Shown one piece after another: positions 52,866 through 64,000 of a stretch of DNA of 64,000 nt. The stretch lies in contig NC_086350.1 of NCBI RefSeq assembly GCF_036324505.1, positions 16,303,532 to 16,367,531 of the forward strand, read 5' to 3'. The position numbers were made by a program, and so were the translations under genes. The stretch is from Eleginops maclovinus. Lineage: Eukaryota > Chordata > Actinopteri > Perciformes > Eleginopidae. The notes under the pieces were generated by a model, which searched no databases, was not told where the DNA came from, and was given only the letters and a program-made list of their open reading frames with translations. Positions within the stretch are counted from its first letter, which is position 1. Every line of letters begins with the position of its first letter.

Positions 52866-55800
52866 ATGATGGAGGAGAGTCTGGAGACAGATGGCCCCAG
52901 ATCCTCTATGCCGGCTGAGCTCCACCATCCCCACTCTAAGTATTCTCAGTGGAAGTTTAAACTGTTTAGGTTGAAGTCAATGGAGAAGGCCCCTCTGCCC
53001 AGTGAGTCACAGCCTGAGAAAGGAGCCTTGTTAGTTATCTCACCTCCGTCAGCTCTAAATATAGGGATAGATAAAGACATAGGCCTAGGGAGTGTCATGA
53101 AATTATGCCTAGGAGGAAAAAGCAAGGAAAATGTAGAGGGCCCTGGCCATAGGGTGGATAAGAAGCTACAGGAAATGGACACCCACATGAACCACCTTAG
53201 GTAATAAAGTGTCCCTTTTTCATTTAAACGTAACATAATTTAAACATATTGTACATGCATTTATTATTAAAGATTTTGACAGATTTTGTTTTCCCTTTAT
53301 AAAGGTGCTTGTGCCGTCTTTGTGGAACAGCCCTGAGAAAAGTCAAAGGACCGGTGCACAATGTTCATGGAGATCTGGATGAGGTCAGCAAAGGTTCCCT
53401 TCGTAAAATGGGCTGCAAGTTCACAAGCTGGCCAGGCGTAGTTCTCAAAGTCTTCAAAGTGGACGTGACAGAGGACACAGAATCTGTCCACCCTCTTTCC
53501 TTCTGCCATCGCTGCTGGGTGACCACCATACGAGGAGGGGGCTTCTGCAGCTTCTCCAGAACAAGAGTCCCAGAGTGGAAACCTCACTCTTACACCTGTC
53601 ATCTTTGCTCCCCGAGAAAACCTTCATTTCAGCGGACTAGGAGGAAGAGGCGAAAAGCCGTTCCCAAAGCCCAAAGCCTGGCAAAAAGAGCCAGGTGGGA
53701 TAATGGAGACAGCACTGCTGTTGGTGAGAGGAGGGTTCTGAGACCATTTGGAGAACCTCATCATGACCCTGTGAACAGGGCATGGAAGAATCCCCGCATC
53801 CAGAGAGAACAATGGGTGAGGACCATCACCCGCTGCCAGAAAGACCACCTGAACACCAAGCTGATCTCTGAGAAGCTCCCTGTAGACTTTCTCTTTTCTT
53901 TCACCTGCCTGGTGTGTGACCACCTGCTCTCTAATCCAGTCCAATCCCCCTGTGGGCACTTGTTCTGTCACAGCTGTATTATTAAATACATCCACATTCT
54001 TGGGCCTCTCTGCCCGGCCTGCAACTTGACGTGTGCCCCCACTGATCTCACCTCGCCTGCCAAAGCCTTCTTATCAGCCCTACATTCCCTGGCTCTGCGC
54101 TGCCCCTGTGGCAAGCAGGTAAGGCTGGACTCATTTAAAACTCATTGTCAGTGCCATGAGCTGGATGAACAGGATGCAAAACAGCAGACATCAGAACTTG
54201 ACAGCTACCTGCTCACCAATAAAGGGGGAAGACCCCGTCAGCACCTGCTATCGCTAACACGTCGGGCCCAGAAGCATCGGCTGAGGGATATGAAGAACCA
54301 GCTGAAGGCATTTGCAGATAAAGAGGAAGGTGGTGACCTGAAGTCTGTGTGCCAGACTCTGTTTCTGCTTGCACTGAGGTCTGGGAATGAACACCGGCAA
54401 GCAGATGAGCTAGAGGCCATAATGCAAGGTAAGAGACTATTATAAAGCTTTTGTTTAATCAATGCATAAACCTCCGTAGCCCAGACACTCACAAAAGAAA
54501 AATGATGGAAATAATTTTCTCAATAATATTTCCGCCTATCTCTAAGGAATACATTCATTTCATAAATAACAATGAGTTATAAAAGTTCACTATTGAAGAG
54601 AGAGAGCATTTTTTCTATGATATTTGAGTGAAAAGCATTTCATTATTGTCCATTTCTGTTTATTGAAGTGCCACGCTGTTTAACGCTCAACCCCTCCCTG
54701 CTTTTTCTTGTTCATTCTCTGCCTGCTTGTCCGTCAGTCTCTCAGTCTCACACTCCCTTTAATGCACAATAACAACTCTTGTGAAGGGGTTGTAAGAATC
54801 AAAACAACATCAGCAGCTCTTGTATCTGCAAATTACATAGACAGCACCATCCTTCTCTCTGGGGAATAGAAGCCAGCTGGTGTCTGTTTTCATCTGCAGC
54901 CAATACATCACTTTTGCCAGCTTCACTGATTCACCCTCTGTCCCCTTATAACATTTGGAAATTAGGAAATATTGAATTTTCTAATCATGGGCTTGCAGGC
55001 TTTTGACAGTGATACATTTACATTTGGTTGTTAAATTTGTGATTTTCTCAGTCATGTAGTATAAATGACTCGACATGTGAGATATCAAATGAGGAAATGT
55101 TAGATACTCCAGTTCTTTTCAAATCGCTATAAATTGGCTTCCACCGTTTGGTGTTAAATAATTATCTTCATGTCTAAATCCTTTCCTCTTGCATATCTTT
55201 TGTTATTTATTTTACTTTGCCTCTTTGTGTCTCCCTCTGAAACTTGATCTTTTTCCCTTTCTCTCTTCACAGGCAGAGGGTTTGGGCTGCATCCTGCTGT
55301 GTGCTTGGCCATTCGGATCAACACTTTCCTGAGCTGCAGCCAATATCACAAGATGTACCGGACTGTCAAAGCCACCAGTGGCCGCCAGATTTTTCAGCCC
55401 CTGCACACCCTGCGAGCGGCAGAGAAGGAGCTTCTGCCTGGCTTCCTCGAGTTTGAATGGCAGCCAGCTCTCAAGAATGTGTCTACATCTTGCAATGTTG
55501 GCATTATTAACGGGCTCTCTGGATGGACTTCCTCTGTGGATGACTTCCCAGCTGACACCATCACTCGCCGGTTTCGTTATGATGTGGCTCTGGTGTCAGC
55601 ATTAAAGGATCTGGAGGAGGACATCATGGAGGGGCTCAGAGAGGCTGGTATGGAAGACAGTACTTGTACCTCAGGCTTCAGTGTCATGATCAAAGAATCG
55701 TGTGATGGCATGGGCGATGTCAGCGAGAAACATGGCGGGGGACCAGCTGTCCCTGAGAAGGCTGTACGTTTTTCTTTTACTGTCATGTCTGTGTCTGTCA

Positions 55801-57020
55801 TGCCAGAGAACGAGGAGAAGGAGGTTACCATTTTCACTGAGCCCAAGCCAAACTCAGAACTGTCATGTAAGCCCCTTTGCCTGATGTTTGTGGATGAGTC
55901 AGACCATGAGACACTCACAGCTGTCCTGGGGCCTGTAGTTGCTGAGCGTAATGCAATGAAGGAGAGCAGGCTTGTCCTTTCTTTGGGTGGACTAGCTCGC
56001 TCCTTGCGCTTCCACTTCAGAGGCACAGGTTACGATGAGAAAATGGTGCGTGAGATGGAGGGCCTCGAGGCCTCAGGGTCCACCTATGTCTGCACTCTTT
56101 GTGACTCCACCCGGGCAGAGGCCTCTGAAAACATGGTGCTACACTCAGTCACCCGCAGTCATGAAGAGAACTTGGATCGCTACGAGATATGGAGAAGCAA
56201 CCCCTTTTCCGAGTCTGTAGACGAGCTGCGGGACAGAGTCAAAGGGATCTCTGCCAAGCCATTCATGGAGACACAGCCCACGCTGGATGCGCTACACTGT
56301 GACATTGGCAATGCCACAGAGTTCTACAAAATCTTCCAGGACGAGATCGGGGAGGTGTACAAAAAGGTCAACCCCAGTCGGGAGGAGCGGCGGAGCTGGA
56401 GGGCAGCCCTGGATAAACAGCTGAGGAAAAAACTGAAGCTCAAACCGATCATGAGGATGAATGGGAACTATGCCCGCAGGTTAATGACCCAGGAGGCTGC
56501 GGATGTGGTGTGTGAGCTGGTGCCCTCTGAGGAGCGGAGGGAGGCCCTCAGGGAGCTTATGAGTATCTATGTCCAGATGAAGCCTGTGTGGCGTGCCAGC
56601 TGCCCTGCTAAGGAGTGCCCCGACCAGCTGTGCCGCTACAGCTTTAACTCGCAGCGCTTTGCAGACCTTCTCTCCTCTACCTTCAAATATAGATACAATG
56701 GAAAGATAACCAATTATCTGCACAAGACCCTGGCCCATGTGCCTGAAATCATAGAGAGAGATGGATCCATAGGAGCCTGGGCCAGCGAAGGGAACGAGTC
56801 TGCAAACAAACTGTTCAGGCGTTTCCGGAAGATGAATGCTCGTCAGTCAAAGGCCTTTGAGCTTGAGGACGTGTTGAAACATCACTGGCTGTACACTTCC
56901 AAATACCTGCAGAAGTTCATGGAAGCTCACAAGGACTCTGTCAAAGCTCTGCAAGCTACCATTGACCCAATAGAGAGCCAGGATTATGAGAACAAGTCTC
57001 TGGACATTCTTGACCTTTGA
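52866..57020 (+). CDS. rag1: V(D)J recombinase catalytic subunit RAG1 (3 coding exons, 1068 aa)
   Basis: RAG1 binds recombination signal sequences and, with RAG2, cuts antigen-receptor gene segments in lymphocyte nuclei. Exons 52866-53200, 53305-54428 and 55273-57020 join in frame across introns of 104 and 844 bases. Visible in order: an N-terminal zinc-binding region (C-x2-C pairs from residue 113), a basic stretch (about 220-235), a C3HC4 RING finger (about 313-355), the nonamer-binding region starting G-G-R-P-R (419-423), and the RNase H-like core. The catalytic triad is intact: Asp631 in E-S-C-D-G-M-G, Asp741 in G-T-G-Y-D-E-K and Glu992 in A-S-E-G-N-E-S, equal to mouse D600, D708 and E962. 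Length matches fish RAG1. Mammalian rag1 is encoded in one exon; the split fits teleosts. ATG 52866 is followed at once by a second ATG; either could start. Convergent with rag2. Confidence 0.98.
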
Positions 57021-57737
57021 TTTTTTTCTTTCAAATTGAAACACCCAGTGTAATTGATTTCATGATAAGCATATACTATTTCAATTGCCTCTGTCAGTAG
57101 AACACATTTACTTTCTATACCAATTCATTATTTGGAATGAAAAGGGGAAAGAGCTTCTTGAAGCAAAGATTTTCATAATTTTTCGAAAGTAATGTTATTC
57201 ACCCACTAATTTCTTTTGAACATGTGTGTTTTGTTTATAAGTTTTAATTGTATTTTACTTTGTTGTTGTATTTCTTTTAGCTGTATGTTACCACAGTGCA
57301 ATTATTTAACAGCAGAGAACAGTAACACAGGTTTCTTCTTTCTTGCTCTTAGCGGGAAAGCTTTTTTTCTATCTTCGCCATCTGTGAAATATGGCACAGT
57401 TTATTGTATTGCAAGGATATGACACATTTATGAATTTATATAAAGAGGATATTTATGGAAACAGATGAAAGTGCTGTAAGTCATGGAGGAAAAATTGTGT
57501 TAAGAAGACCACATTTGTGGCCACTGTATTAATATATCATTTGAGCTGGAACAAAATGCAATCACAGAGACCCAAAGTTCTTTGTTTCATGAGTGCCCCC
57601 TGAAAAAGATTTCTTTAGTGCTCTATCGTCGGATCCCTGAGGGGCAGAATAGATGCCAGGTCACTTTGAACCAATTTTTATCTCTTAGTTTTTGCACAGT
57701 AGAGGATGGATGATACTTATTCCAATTCTTCATCTAA

Positions 57738-57743
57738 AATAAA
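57738..57743 (+). terminator. Candidate polyadenylation signal of rag1
   Basis: First good AATAAA after the rag1 stop, 718 bases downstream, with a T-rich stretch following. Overlapping AATAAATAAA near 58466-58475 is an alternative distal signal. Confidence 0.45.
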
Positions 57744-59037
57744 GCATATACTGACCTTTTTGTTGATATCATAAAAATACAGTATGGTCCATTACAGAGC
57801 CTAATACCCCATGGAGTTTCCAGCAGGTGGGGATTTTTTTTAAGTCCTGTATATATCCTGGATTTTTTTCTCTGCTGATATTTCTTCATTGCCAAGGTTG
57901 ACAGAGGAGAAGGATGAGCGGGAGCTAGAACGACTCTATGTAAACTGATTTGTTGGCAAGTTTATTTGTTTGATTGATTGATTATATCATCTTTTTTGTG
58001 CTCTCACAATTTAGAATTTTGACAGGCAATTTTGTTTTCTTATTTGATTGAATGCTTGATTTTATTTTACTGTCATAAGGTTTAACCATGTGACAGCTGT
58101 GAAATATTCACATTTCATTCCATAGTTGTCATCTCCCCACAATACCATCCTGTTTCAGATTGCAACATGTCTCATATTTGGTTTTTTTGCAATAATTAAT
58201 TGCATTTCCAAAATAATGGATGATGGATGTTTCACCGATTTCCACTTGTTAACTTTAAACCGTGTTTTTTCTAAAAAATGTTCTCCATATTACACTAAAT
58301 ATCGGATAAAATGTTTACAGGAGTTGTGGATGACGTTCAGTGGTGATTTATTGAGCATTTTCTATTAAACTGAGGTTCCACTACCTTTTATTTTTGTACT
58401 CATATAACTGCTGAATTTCTGGTGAAATGACAACTTTTACTTTTATATAATTATGGTCAAAGAATGAATAAATAAAGACAAGATGTGACTTGAACTACAA
58501 TTTTTTTATTATCAAATTGTATATATTTAATTATGTGTTTTATTTAAGAATTCAGGTGCATTTAATCCATGAAGACGACACTCATAACTTTCCATTTTTA
58601 ATGTATACAAGATAAAAAGCTAAATGCTTATAAGATTAAGATTTCCTGTCAAACTAAAACTTTATTGGCGCCTTTTAAAATGTAACATTTAATTTAAAGG
58701 CATTTCAGTGGTTCATTCAGGTTGCCTTATTGTTTCATTATATTATAGATTTAACTGGCAGTATATCAGGTATTATTTATCAACAGAAATATATTTAATC
58801 ATTATTCCAATTTATTCAAATCTGGCACAGGCATACAGTGATAGAAAGTTTTATTTCAGCCACTTATTTTCAATGTGGGTCTTGATGAAATACAAAATAT
58901 AAGCAAACCCTTGTACAGCTTATACAAATGCAAACTACAAAAACACTGATACATCAACATTTTGTGTGATATAAAACAATTGAGAAAAAAACACATTAGA
59001 ATCAAACAGGTATGACGACAGAATTTGAGAAATGTTG
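57744..59037. other. Spacer between convergent rag1 and rag2
   Basis: AT-rich DNA with no coding signal. It includes possible distal rag1 3' UTR up to about 58475. The open frame at 58126-58368 is AT-rich and unrecognised. Confidence 0.55.
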
Positions 59038-59043
59038 TTTATT
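59038..59043 (-). terminator. Candidate polyadenylation signal of rag2
   Basis: TTTATT on the plus strand reads AATAAA on the minus strand, about 410 bases after the rag2 stop. Other weaker ATTAAA-like motifs lie closer, so the exact 3' end is open. Confidence 0.4.
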
Positions 59044-59450
59044 GAATTGAATACAGATCAGCATATTGGGTATTTTTCAGTAATCATGAAATAATTGTGA
59101 AAATAATTCAGTTCCGTCTGGCCCTGGAAGAAATTGTTAGGAAGCAAAAGAAAACAACACAAATGTGTTTTAAACTGTGACACAGCTAAAACAACAAACT
59201 GGAAACCTTGTAGACCGACATCCTAAAATATTCAGTATTTTTGTCAAACATTGTGAAATTCGGTTTAATATATACAGTACAGCTGCTTGGCAGGAAATAT
59301 CAGGTGCCGATTTTAATGTGTAATTTGTTCACAAAATGATGCAGATCGAGATCAGATCAGCATAATTGTTTAATGATAATAACTAAAATCATCCTGAATA
59401 ACACACACTTCTTTAAAATGACCACTTACACACATTATAAGTATTTTAAT

Positions 59451-61052
59451 TCAATCAAAAAGCCTTCTGAAAAAGCTTTTTTTGGCAGGGGACATCTTGA
59501 TGGTTGGAGGAGTTTTCCTGTCCTTCACCTTCATGGGGGTGCGCTTCAGAGGCGTGACCTGCCGAGGTGGGGTCATCTCCTGGTAGGGCAGGCCTCCGTG
59601 GTCCAGGCAGAAATACCTTTTGCTGCCCTGAGAGAGCCTGAGCAGCAGCAGCTCAGAAAGCTCCATACACTGGGCATGGACCCAATGCCCCCCCTCCCCT
59701 CTGGAGCAGAAGATCATGGCAGGCCGGTGGAGCTCAGTGGAGTAATATGGCTCCCATGTGTTGGGGTCCACCTGACAGCCAAGGCAGCATTTCATCCAGT
59801 AGCCTGTTTGAGATTCGTCCTCCTCATCCTCCTCATTGTAATTATCCCCTTCTCCATCACTGCTGTCCTCCAGCTCGTGCGGCTCACGGCCGAAATAGAG
59901 CTCTTCAGAGTCTTCAAGAGGAGTCGAGTTGTCGTAATCTGTTGACTCCTGGCTGCAGCCCTGGGTTTCTTCTTCCTCTTTTGATTCCCCTTCTGTCTGG
60001 AAGTTCACCTGATAGAAATAATGCACATCTGCTTGGGATGGCCTTCCCTCAGTAGGTACAGCAAGTAAGATGGTTCCCTCCCCAGCACTGCCGCCAAACC
60101 AAGTGCGACTTTGCATGATATCTTGGGTCCACTTAGGTGATTCTAAGGCCTCAACGTGGATCCCTTTCTCATTCAGAATCACAGTGCTGCACTCCATCCT
60201 CTTCTGAGAGTCTGACTGATAGCCCCCTAAGATGATGTATCTGTGAGTGGGACCAGTACGGCTGATTATCGCACTTGAGATGGATATGCCAGTTTCAATG
60301 GTCTCACAGGAAAGCATGGGGCTGCCTTGCAAAAGCTCGACACGCAGGCAGAAGAGTCGAGGGGGGCGGGAGTCGGAGGAGAGCGATTGACCTCCAAGGA
60401 AGTAGACACAGTCCTCTCTTGCAATGGCTAAATGGAAAGACTGTCCTTCGCTGAGCTCAGGTAATGTATGGGCAGAGGAGCAACCAAACTCTATGTCAAA
60501 CAGGAACACCTGAGGTGGACAGTCGACGACGCTGTTCCAGCTCTCTGTGGTGCGCTGTCCTGCTGGCATGTAGGATCTACCCCCAAACAACACACAAGCT
60601 GTCTTCCCATGGCTTTGAACCATGCTCAATGTGTGGCCATATCTGCCCCCGGGTACTTCTCCCACCAGCTCCTTCTCTTTGCAGCACAGGGTCAGTTTGC
60701 GATTGCAGCCACGGCTATCCACGGTCAGCAGGTACAGGCTCGATGAGATCTCATTATTTGGGGTGCGGCCACCGTGGATCAGATAACTCTCTGGAAGCCC
60801 ATCATAAGGGTCGAGGCGGCAAACAGCAGGGCAACGCAGTGGAGGAAGGTAGCACGAGTCATTGGAAAAAGAGATGGGCCTCAACTTTATCTCACCACGT
60901 TTAAACCGGACGCCAAACACTCCCGTAGGACACGAGCGCTTGGGCCAGCCTTTCTGGCCAAACAGGAGGACTTCACCATCCAGCTGCAGCAGAGAGAAGC
61001 CCTGCTGCAGGAGGCCTGCACAGTTCACTGGAGTTATTGGTTGCAGGGTCAT
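59451..61052 (-). CDS. rag2: V(D)J recombinase accessory subunit RAG2 (single coding exon, 533 aa)
   Basis: RAG2 is the essential partner of RAG1 and ties the recombinase to active chromatin. Residues 1-350 form a six-bladed kelch propeller, with F-G-Q-K-G-W-P-K-R-S-C-P-T-G-V-F (31-46), G-G-R-T-P-N-N-E (94-101), G-R-Y-G-H (136-140), F-G-G-R-S-Y-M-P (156-163) and L-G-G-Y (275-278). An acidic hinge (about 355-418) precedes the PHD finger (422-485), which reads H3K4me3; Trp457 matches the mouse W453 chromatin-binding residue. Thr494 in M-T-P-P-R matches the cell-cycle phosphorylation site (mouse T490) that triggers RAG2 turnover. The tail ends S-F-F-R-R-L-F-D, as in other RAG2 proteins. The open frame extends 13 codons further upstream, but that part crosses a splice acceptor ending at 61067, and homology starts at M-T-L-Q-P; so the start is at 61052. 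Confidence 0.98.
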   Translation of the reverse strand: MTLQPITPVNCAGLLQQGFSLLQLDGEVLLFGQKGWPKRSCPTGVFGVRFKRGEIKLRPISFSNDSCYLPPLRCPAVCRLDPYDGLPESYLIHGGRTPNNEISSSLYLLTVDSRGCNRKLTLCCKEKELVGEVPGGRYGHTLSMVQSHGKTACVLFGGRSYMPAGQRTTESWNSVVDCPPQVFLFDIEFGCSSAHTLPELSEGQSFHLAIAREDCVYFLGGQSLSSDSRPPRLFCLRVELLQGSPMLSCETIETGISISSAIISRTGPTHRYIILGGYQSDSQKRMECSTVILNEKGIHVEALESPKWTQDIMQSRTWFGGSAGEGTILLAVPTEGRPSQADVHYFYQVNFQTEGESKEEEETQGCSQESTDYDNSTPLEDSEELYFGREPHELEDSSDGEGDNYNEEDEEDESQTGYWMKCCLGCQVDPNTWEPYYSTELHRPAMIFCSRGEGGHWVHAQCMELSELLLLRLSQGSKRYFCLDHGGLPYQEMTPPRQVTPLKRTPMKVKDRKTPPTIKMSPAKKSFFRRLFD

Positions 61053-61066
61053 TTTCCGGCAGCTGC
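61053..61066 (-). other. rag2: 5' UTR part of rag2 exon 2 and its splice acceptor
   Basis: On the minus strand a T-rich tract ends in GATGTAG, followed by 14 bases and the start codon. The AG is at plus-strand 61067-61068. This short leader fits the usual vertebrate rag2 structure of an upstream noncoding exon plus one coding exon. Confidence 0.6.
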
Positions 61067-62050
61067 CTACATCAAAACAGCACACAAACACAGAAACACA
61101 ATAATATGTCAGTCAGCTGTTGATTGTTTTCATTCAGGGGTTTTAAATTGTACTTCCTGTTTATTACAGTAACACCTGGAGATACATGATCCACATAATG
61201 GCTAAAAATATATAATCAGGCGCACACAGTCATTCCTGTAACTTTGTCAACTATAGTTAAACAGAATACTGACATTTAGGAAAGATGTGATATTAGGTAA
61301 CCTAAACAACAATAACAAGAGCAAGTACGACTTTTAAACATTTTCTATTTAAAATGTTATATTTAATAGTGTGATTACAAACCTGTACAAAGTAATTTTG
61401 CCTTTTTTAGGACATATTTGTTTGACATTTTGAGGATGGCAAAGCACAAACAGTGATGTTGTACAGCATGATAACTGACTGCTAGTGTTACTATGAGTGG
61501 TGTGTTTGCTATAATGGGACAAAGAAGGGCTGGCTTTTAGAATTGTAAGTCAAATATCAGCCTCACTATATAATTAAACACTCACAAAGCAACCTCTTCA
61601 TGGAGTCATGTTATTATTATCAGACACAAACACTTTTGAACTTCCTATGTTTGAAACAGAACATTACTGGGTGTATTTTAACGCAGCATGAGACCCAAAC
61701 AAACACTCAGTAAAAACATGTGCATTAGCTATTGGTTGTATTCTACCTTTAAAAGATGATAAATACAGAAAGAATTACTGTCATTTTCCAATTGACAAGA
61801 TATTTTAAAAAGACAGTCTTGGATCAGCTTCTTTGTTACTGACACGTACTGTCCAGCACTTTGACGTATATTTAGTAGCTTTAACACCAATATAAATAAA
61901 TACTGCTGTGTACACTATCAGTCACTTTTTAAAAAGACCATGTTTTAATTTATTTTACCTTCAGCAGGATGGTTACATAGACCTTCTATAGAATCATTAT
62001 CACAATGTAGATTTAAATCGATTTATTACAAAACATTTTAGTTTGCTTAC

Positions 62051-62150
62051 CTTAAGGCCAGGGCCAGGATGCCGAGCTTGAGCTCACTTAAGTGTGAATC
62101 TTACAATCACAAAGGTTAACCTAACGGCATTTTTATGACGCCAAACTTTG
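62051..62150 (-). other. rag2: Inferred noncoding exon 1 of rag2
   Basis: On the minus strand, GGCCTTAAG|GTAAGC at 62051/62050 is a strong donor that would pair with the acceptor at 61067, giving a 984-base intron. The upstream edge (about 62150) is a guess; no clear TATA box was found. Confidence 0.4.
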
Positions 62151-64000
62151 ATAAAGGCAGACAGCGAGAGAGTTTGTGAAGCTTCGTTGCCTCACAAACA
62201 CTTCCAGATCTTGAGGTTAACAGTCTGTGACTGTTGCTCTCTGGCAGGTGTGCTGCCTGAATGCATTTAGTGTATCACTTCAGAGATCACGAGCTATCTG
62301 CTATACTAAAGAAGGTACAACAGGGTCAAGTCTGTTGAACAATCTGAACCTTTATGATACTTTCAGAATTGTCAGTGTATGTTTTTATTCTTCAGTAGGT
62401 CCCAAAGAAAAAGAGATAAAATGCTGTGCACTGCATTACCACATTTTGGAATAAGTCCAACATCGCCTCATTGCTGCAAGACACACCTCTGATGTGAATA
62501 TCTTGTCGAGAGGTTGGAAGTTATTTCTGTAATAAATATTTCTTCTAAATTTGGATTAATACTTTTTTATCCTAATTATTTCATAACCTCATGTAGACAC
62601 AAAACAATGAACTGTTTAATTGTATTTAGCTTTTTAATATAATTTGAAATTTTGGGGAAAAATTACACAATTACATAATTTATGGCAATGGGTTCAAAAA
62701 CAATTTCTAACTGAAGAGAAACAATTACAGCTAATTTTTTTATTTTTAACCTACTTACCTTCATGTAGATACTTGAAATTACTTGTTTATTCATCAAGGT
62801 TCATAATTCACACAGTCTTTCCAAAACTGATGCGTATTCAAAAGTAAGCTGCAGGCAACCATTTCAAATGTGAAAAAATTGAATGTATTCAAGCAGTGCT
62901 TCATGACATGAAAATCTGCTGTGTCTCCCTTCCCCATCATTTGGCAAGTCCTTTTACTCCTCATTTCCCTCTGTATTTGAATTGTTATTGACATCAATAA
63001 GGATCTGGTCCTTTAAACACTTTTATACTGCTCCTATAGCTTGCTGAAAAGATCCCCATACACAACATAACAAATATGGCTATTAAATGCTACCTGCCTT
63101 ACACATAAACACTCTTCTTCAGCTCTGAATGACAGGTTGTATGAGGAGTGGGAGTCATTATTCACAAAATACACTGAACCTAATGCATTATCATACTATG
63201 ATGCTGTTTCCTGAGGGGATGGTAAAAGAAACATTCTTCAACAATGAGAAATACATTCTACCAGCTGGTTGAGTATGGGTTCCCTTTGTGTATGCCTGTA
63301 TTAAAAATGTGCCCTACTATAGGTAAAAGCAGATCTCCTATATGATTGACACCCACAAGCCTGAACACATTGAGAAAACCTGAGCTGGAAGCCGCTTATT
63401 AGCATAATGTTTTTGTGCACTGAGCAGCTGAGAGAAAACTTGAGGAGTGTGCAAAACAAAGGCAGAAACCACAAGTGCCTGGAAGACCGTTACAGCTTGA
63501 AAACACAAAACAGCAGAGCACCTGTGTGTCTAAACTGATGCTTACAGGGCTGAGCGAAAGAGAAAAAGAATTTATGAGAGAGGATATAACGCATGAATTC
63601 AGATGTCAGTGGGATATGCAGAATGGATTTCCTTTTTTCTCTTTTTTTCAGAACTGTTCCATCAGTATGAATTCAGCCTTGAAAAAATAAACCTCTGTAG
63701 TCACCTCAAGGTATTCACACAAAGCACTGTTGAAAAGCACTGCCTGCTATGCTGCCACAGCTGGGATGGTGCGGAGCGTGAGTAGGAGGCACAGCAGTGT
63801 GTGGCAGACCCCAGGCCATGCAAGGATTTGTACATAATTGATAGAACAAAGTAATTAGAATCTATGGTAGCACCTGTTTCTGTCCCTTGTAATGTATCAC
63901 TACCTGACTGTTGCTACCCTGAAGCGTGGACTTGACGGATGACGCAGTGACAGCTCTGATGTTCTGACGATCATTGTGCACTGGTGTTTATCACTATTTA
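62151..64000. other. DNA upstream of rag2; no gene seen
   Basis: The rag2 promoter should lie at the left end. Short AT-rich open frames here resemble nothing known. No repeat family is obvious. Confidence 0.5.

Noticed and set aside
55577..56026. 149-codon minus-strand open frame
   Set aside because: Antisense shadow of the rag1 core exon.
59373..59945. 190-codon plus-strand open frame
   Set aside because: Antisense shadow of the rag2 acidic hinge and PHD region.
61053..61091. Thirteen extra N-terminal codons for RAG2
   Set aside because: They cross the inferred splice acceptor and have no counterpart in RAG2 proteins, which begin near M-x-L-Q-P.

Overview
The window looks like nuclear DNA of a teleost fish, probably a percomorph. 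The evidence is intron-split vertebrate genes, AT-rich intergenic DNA with (AC)n tracts, decayed retrotransposons and MITE-like repeats of types common in fish, and above all a complete rag1/rag2 locus in which rag1 has introns inside its coding region, as in teleosts. There are no operons, CRISPR arrays or rRNA genes, and I could not support any tRNA.

Layout. (1) 1-20.9 kb: the first coding exon of a furin-family proprotein convertase (most like PCSK6/PACE4) lies at 20717-20893 on the minus strand. Everything to its left appears to be its first intron, with scattered repeats. (2) 20.9-28.5 kb: gene-free DNA between the divergent convertase and accs genes. (3) 28.5-36.8 kb: a 15-coding-exon plus-strand gene that joins an N-terminal Myb/SANT-like DNA-binding module and coiled coil to a full ACC-synthase-like PLP enzyme (accs/PHACS). 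The reading frame is open through every splice junction, giving a predicted 977-residue protein. (4) 37.5-40.6 kb: a three-coding-exon tetraspan membrane protein of claudin/PMP22-like layout (227 aa). (5) 40.6-51.6 kb: no recognisable gene, one dead LINE fragment and a long (AC)n microsatellite. (6) 51.6-57.7 kb: rag1 on the plus strand, with a TATA-type promoter, a probable noncoding first exon and three coding exons (1068 aa). (7) 59.0-62.1 kb: rag2 on the minus strand, one coding exon (533 aa) and an inferred 5' noncoding exon, convergent with rag1. (8) 62.1-64 kb: DNA upstream of rag2 with no gene seen.

How they fit together. RAG1 and RAG2 form the V(D)J recombinase; all catalytic and zinc-binding landmarks I looked for are intact. 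Linkage of an ACC-synthase-like gene to the RAG genes is a conserved vertebrate arrangement. The most unusual item is the SANT-ACCS fusion: a DNA-binding module of a type often derived from transposons, in frame with a PLP enzyme in which the lysine, the NPxNP motif and the substrate-binding arginine are kept. Exon boundaries are my own reading of splice sites and reading phase, with no transcript evidence.
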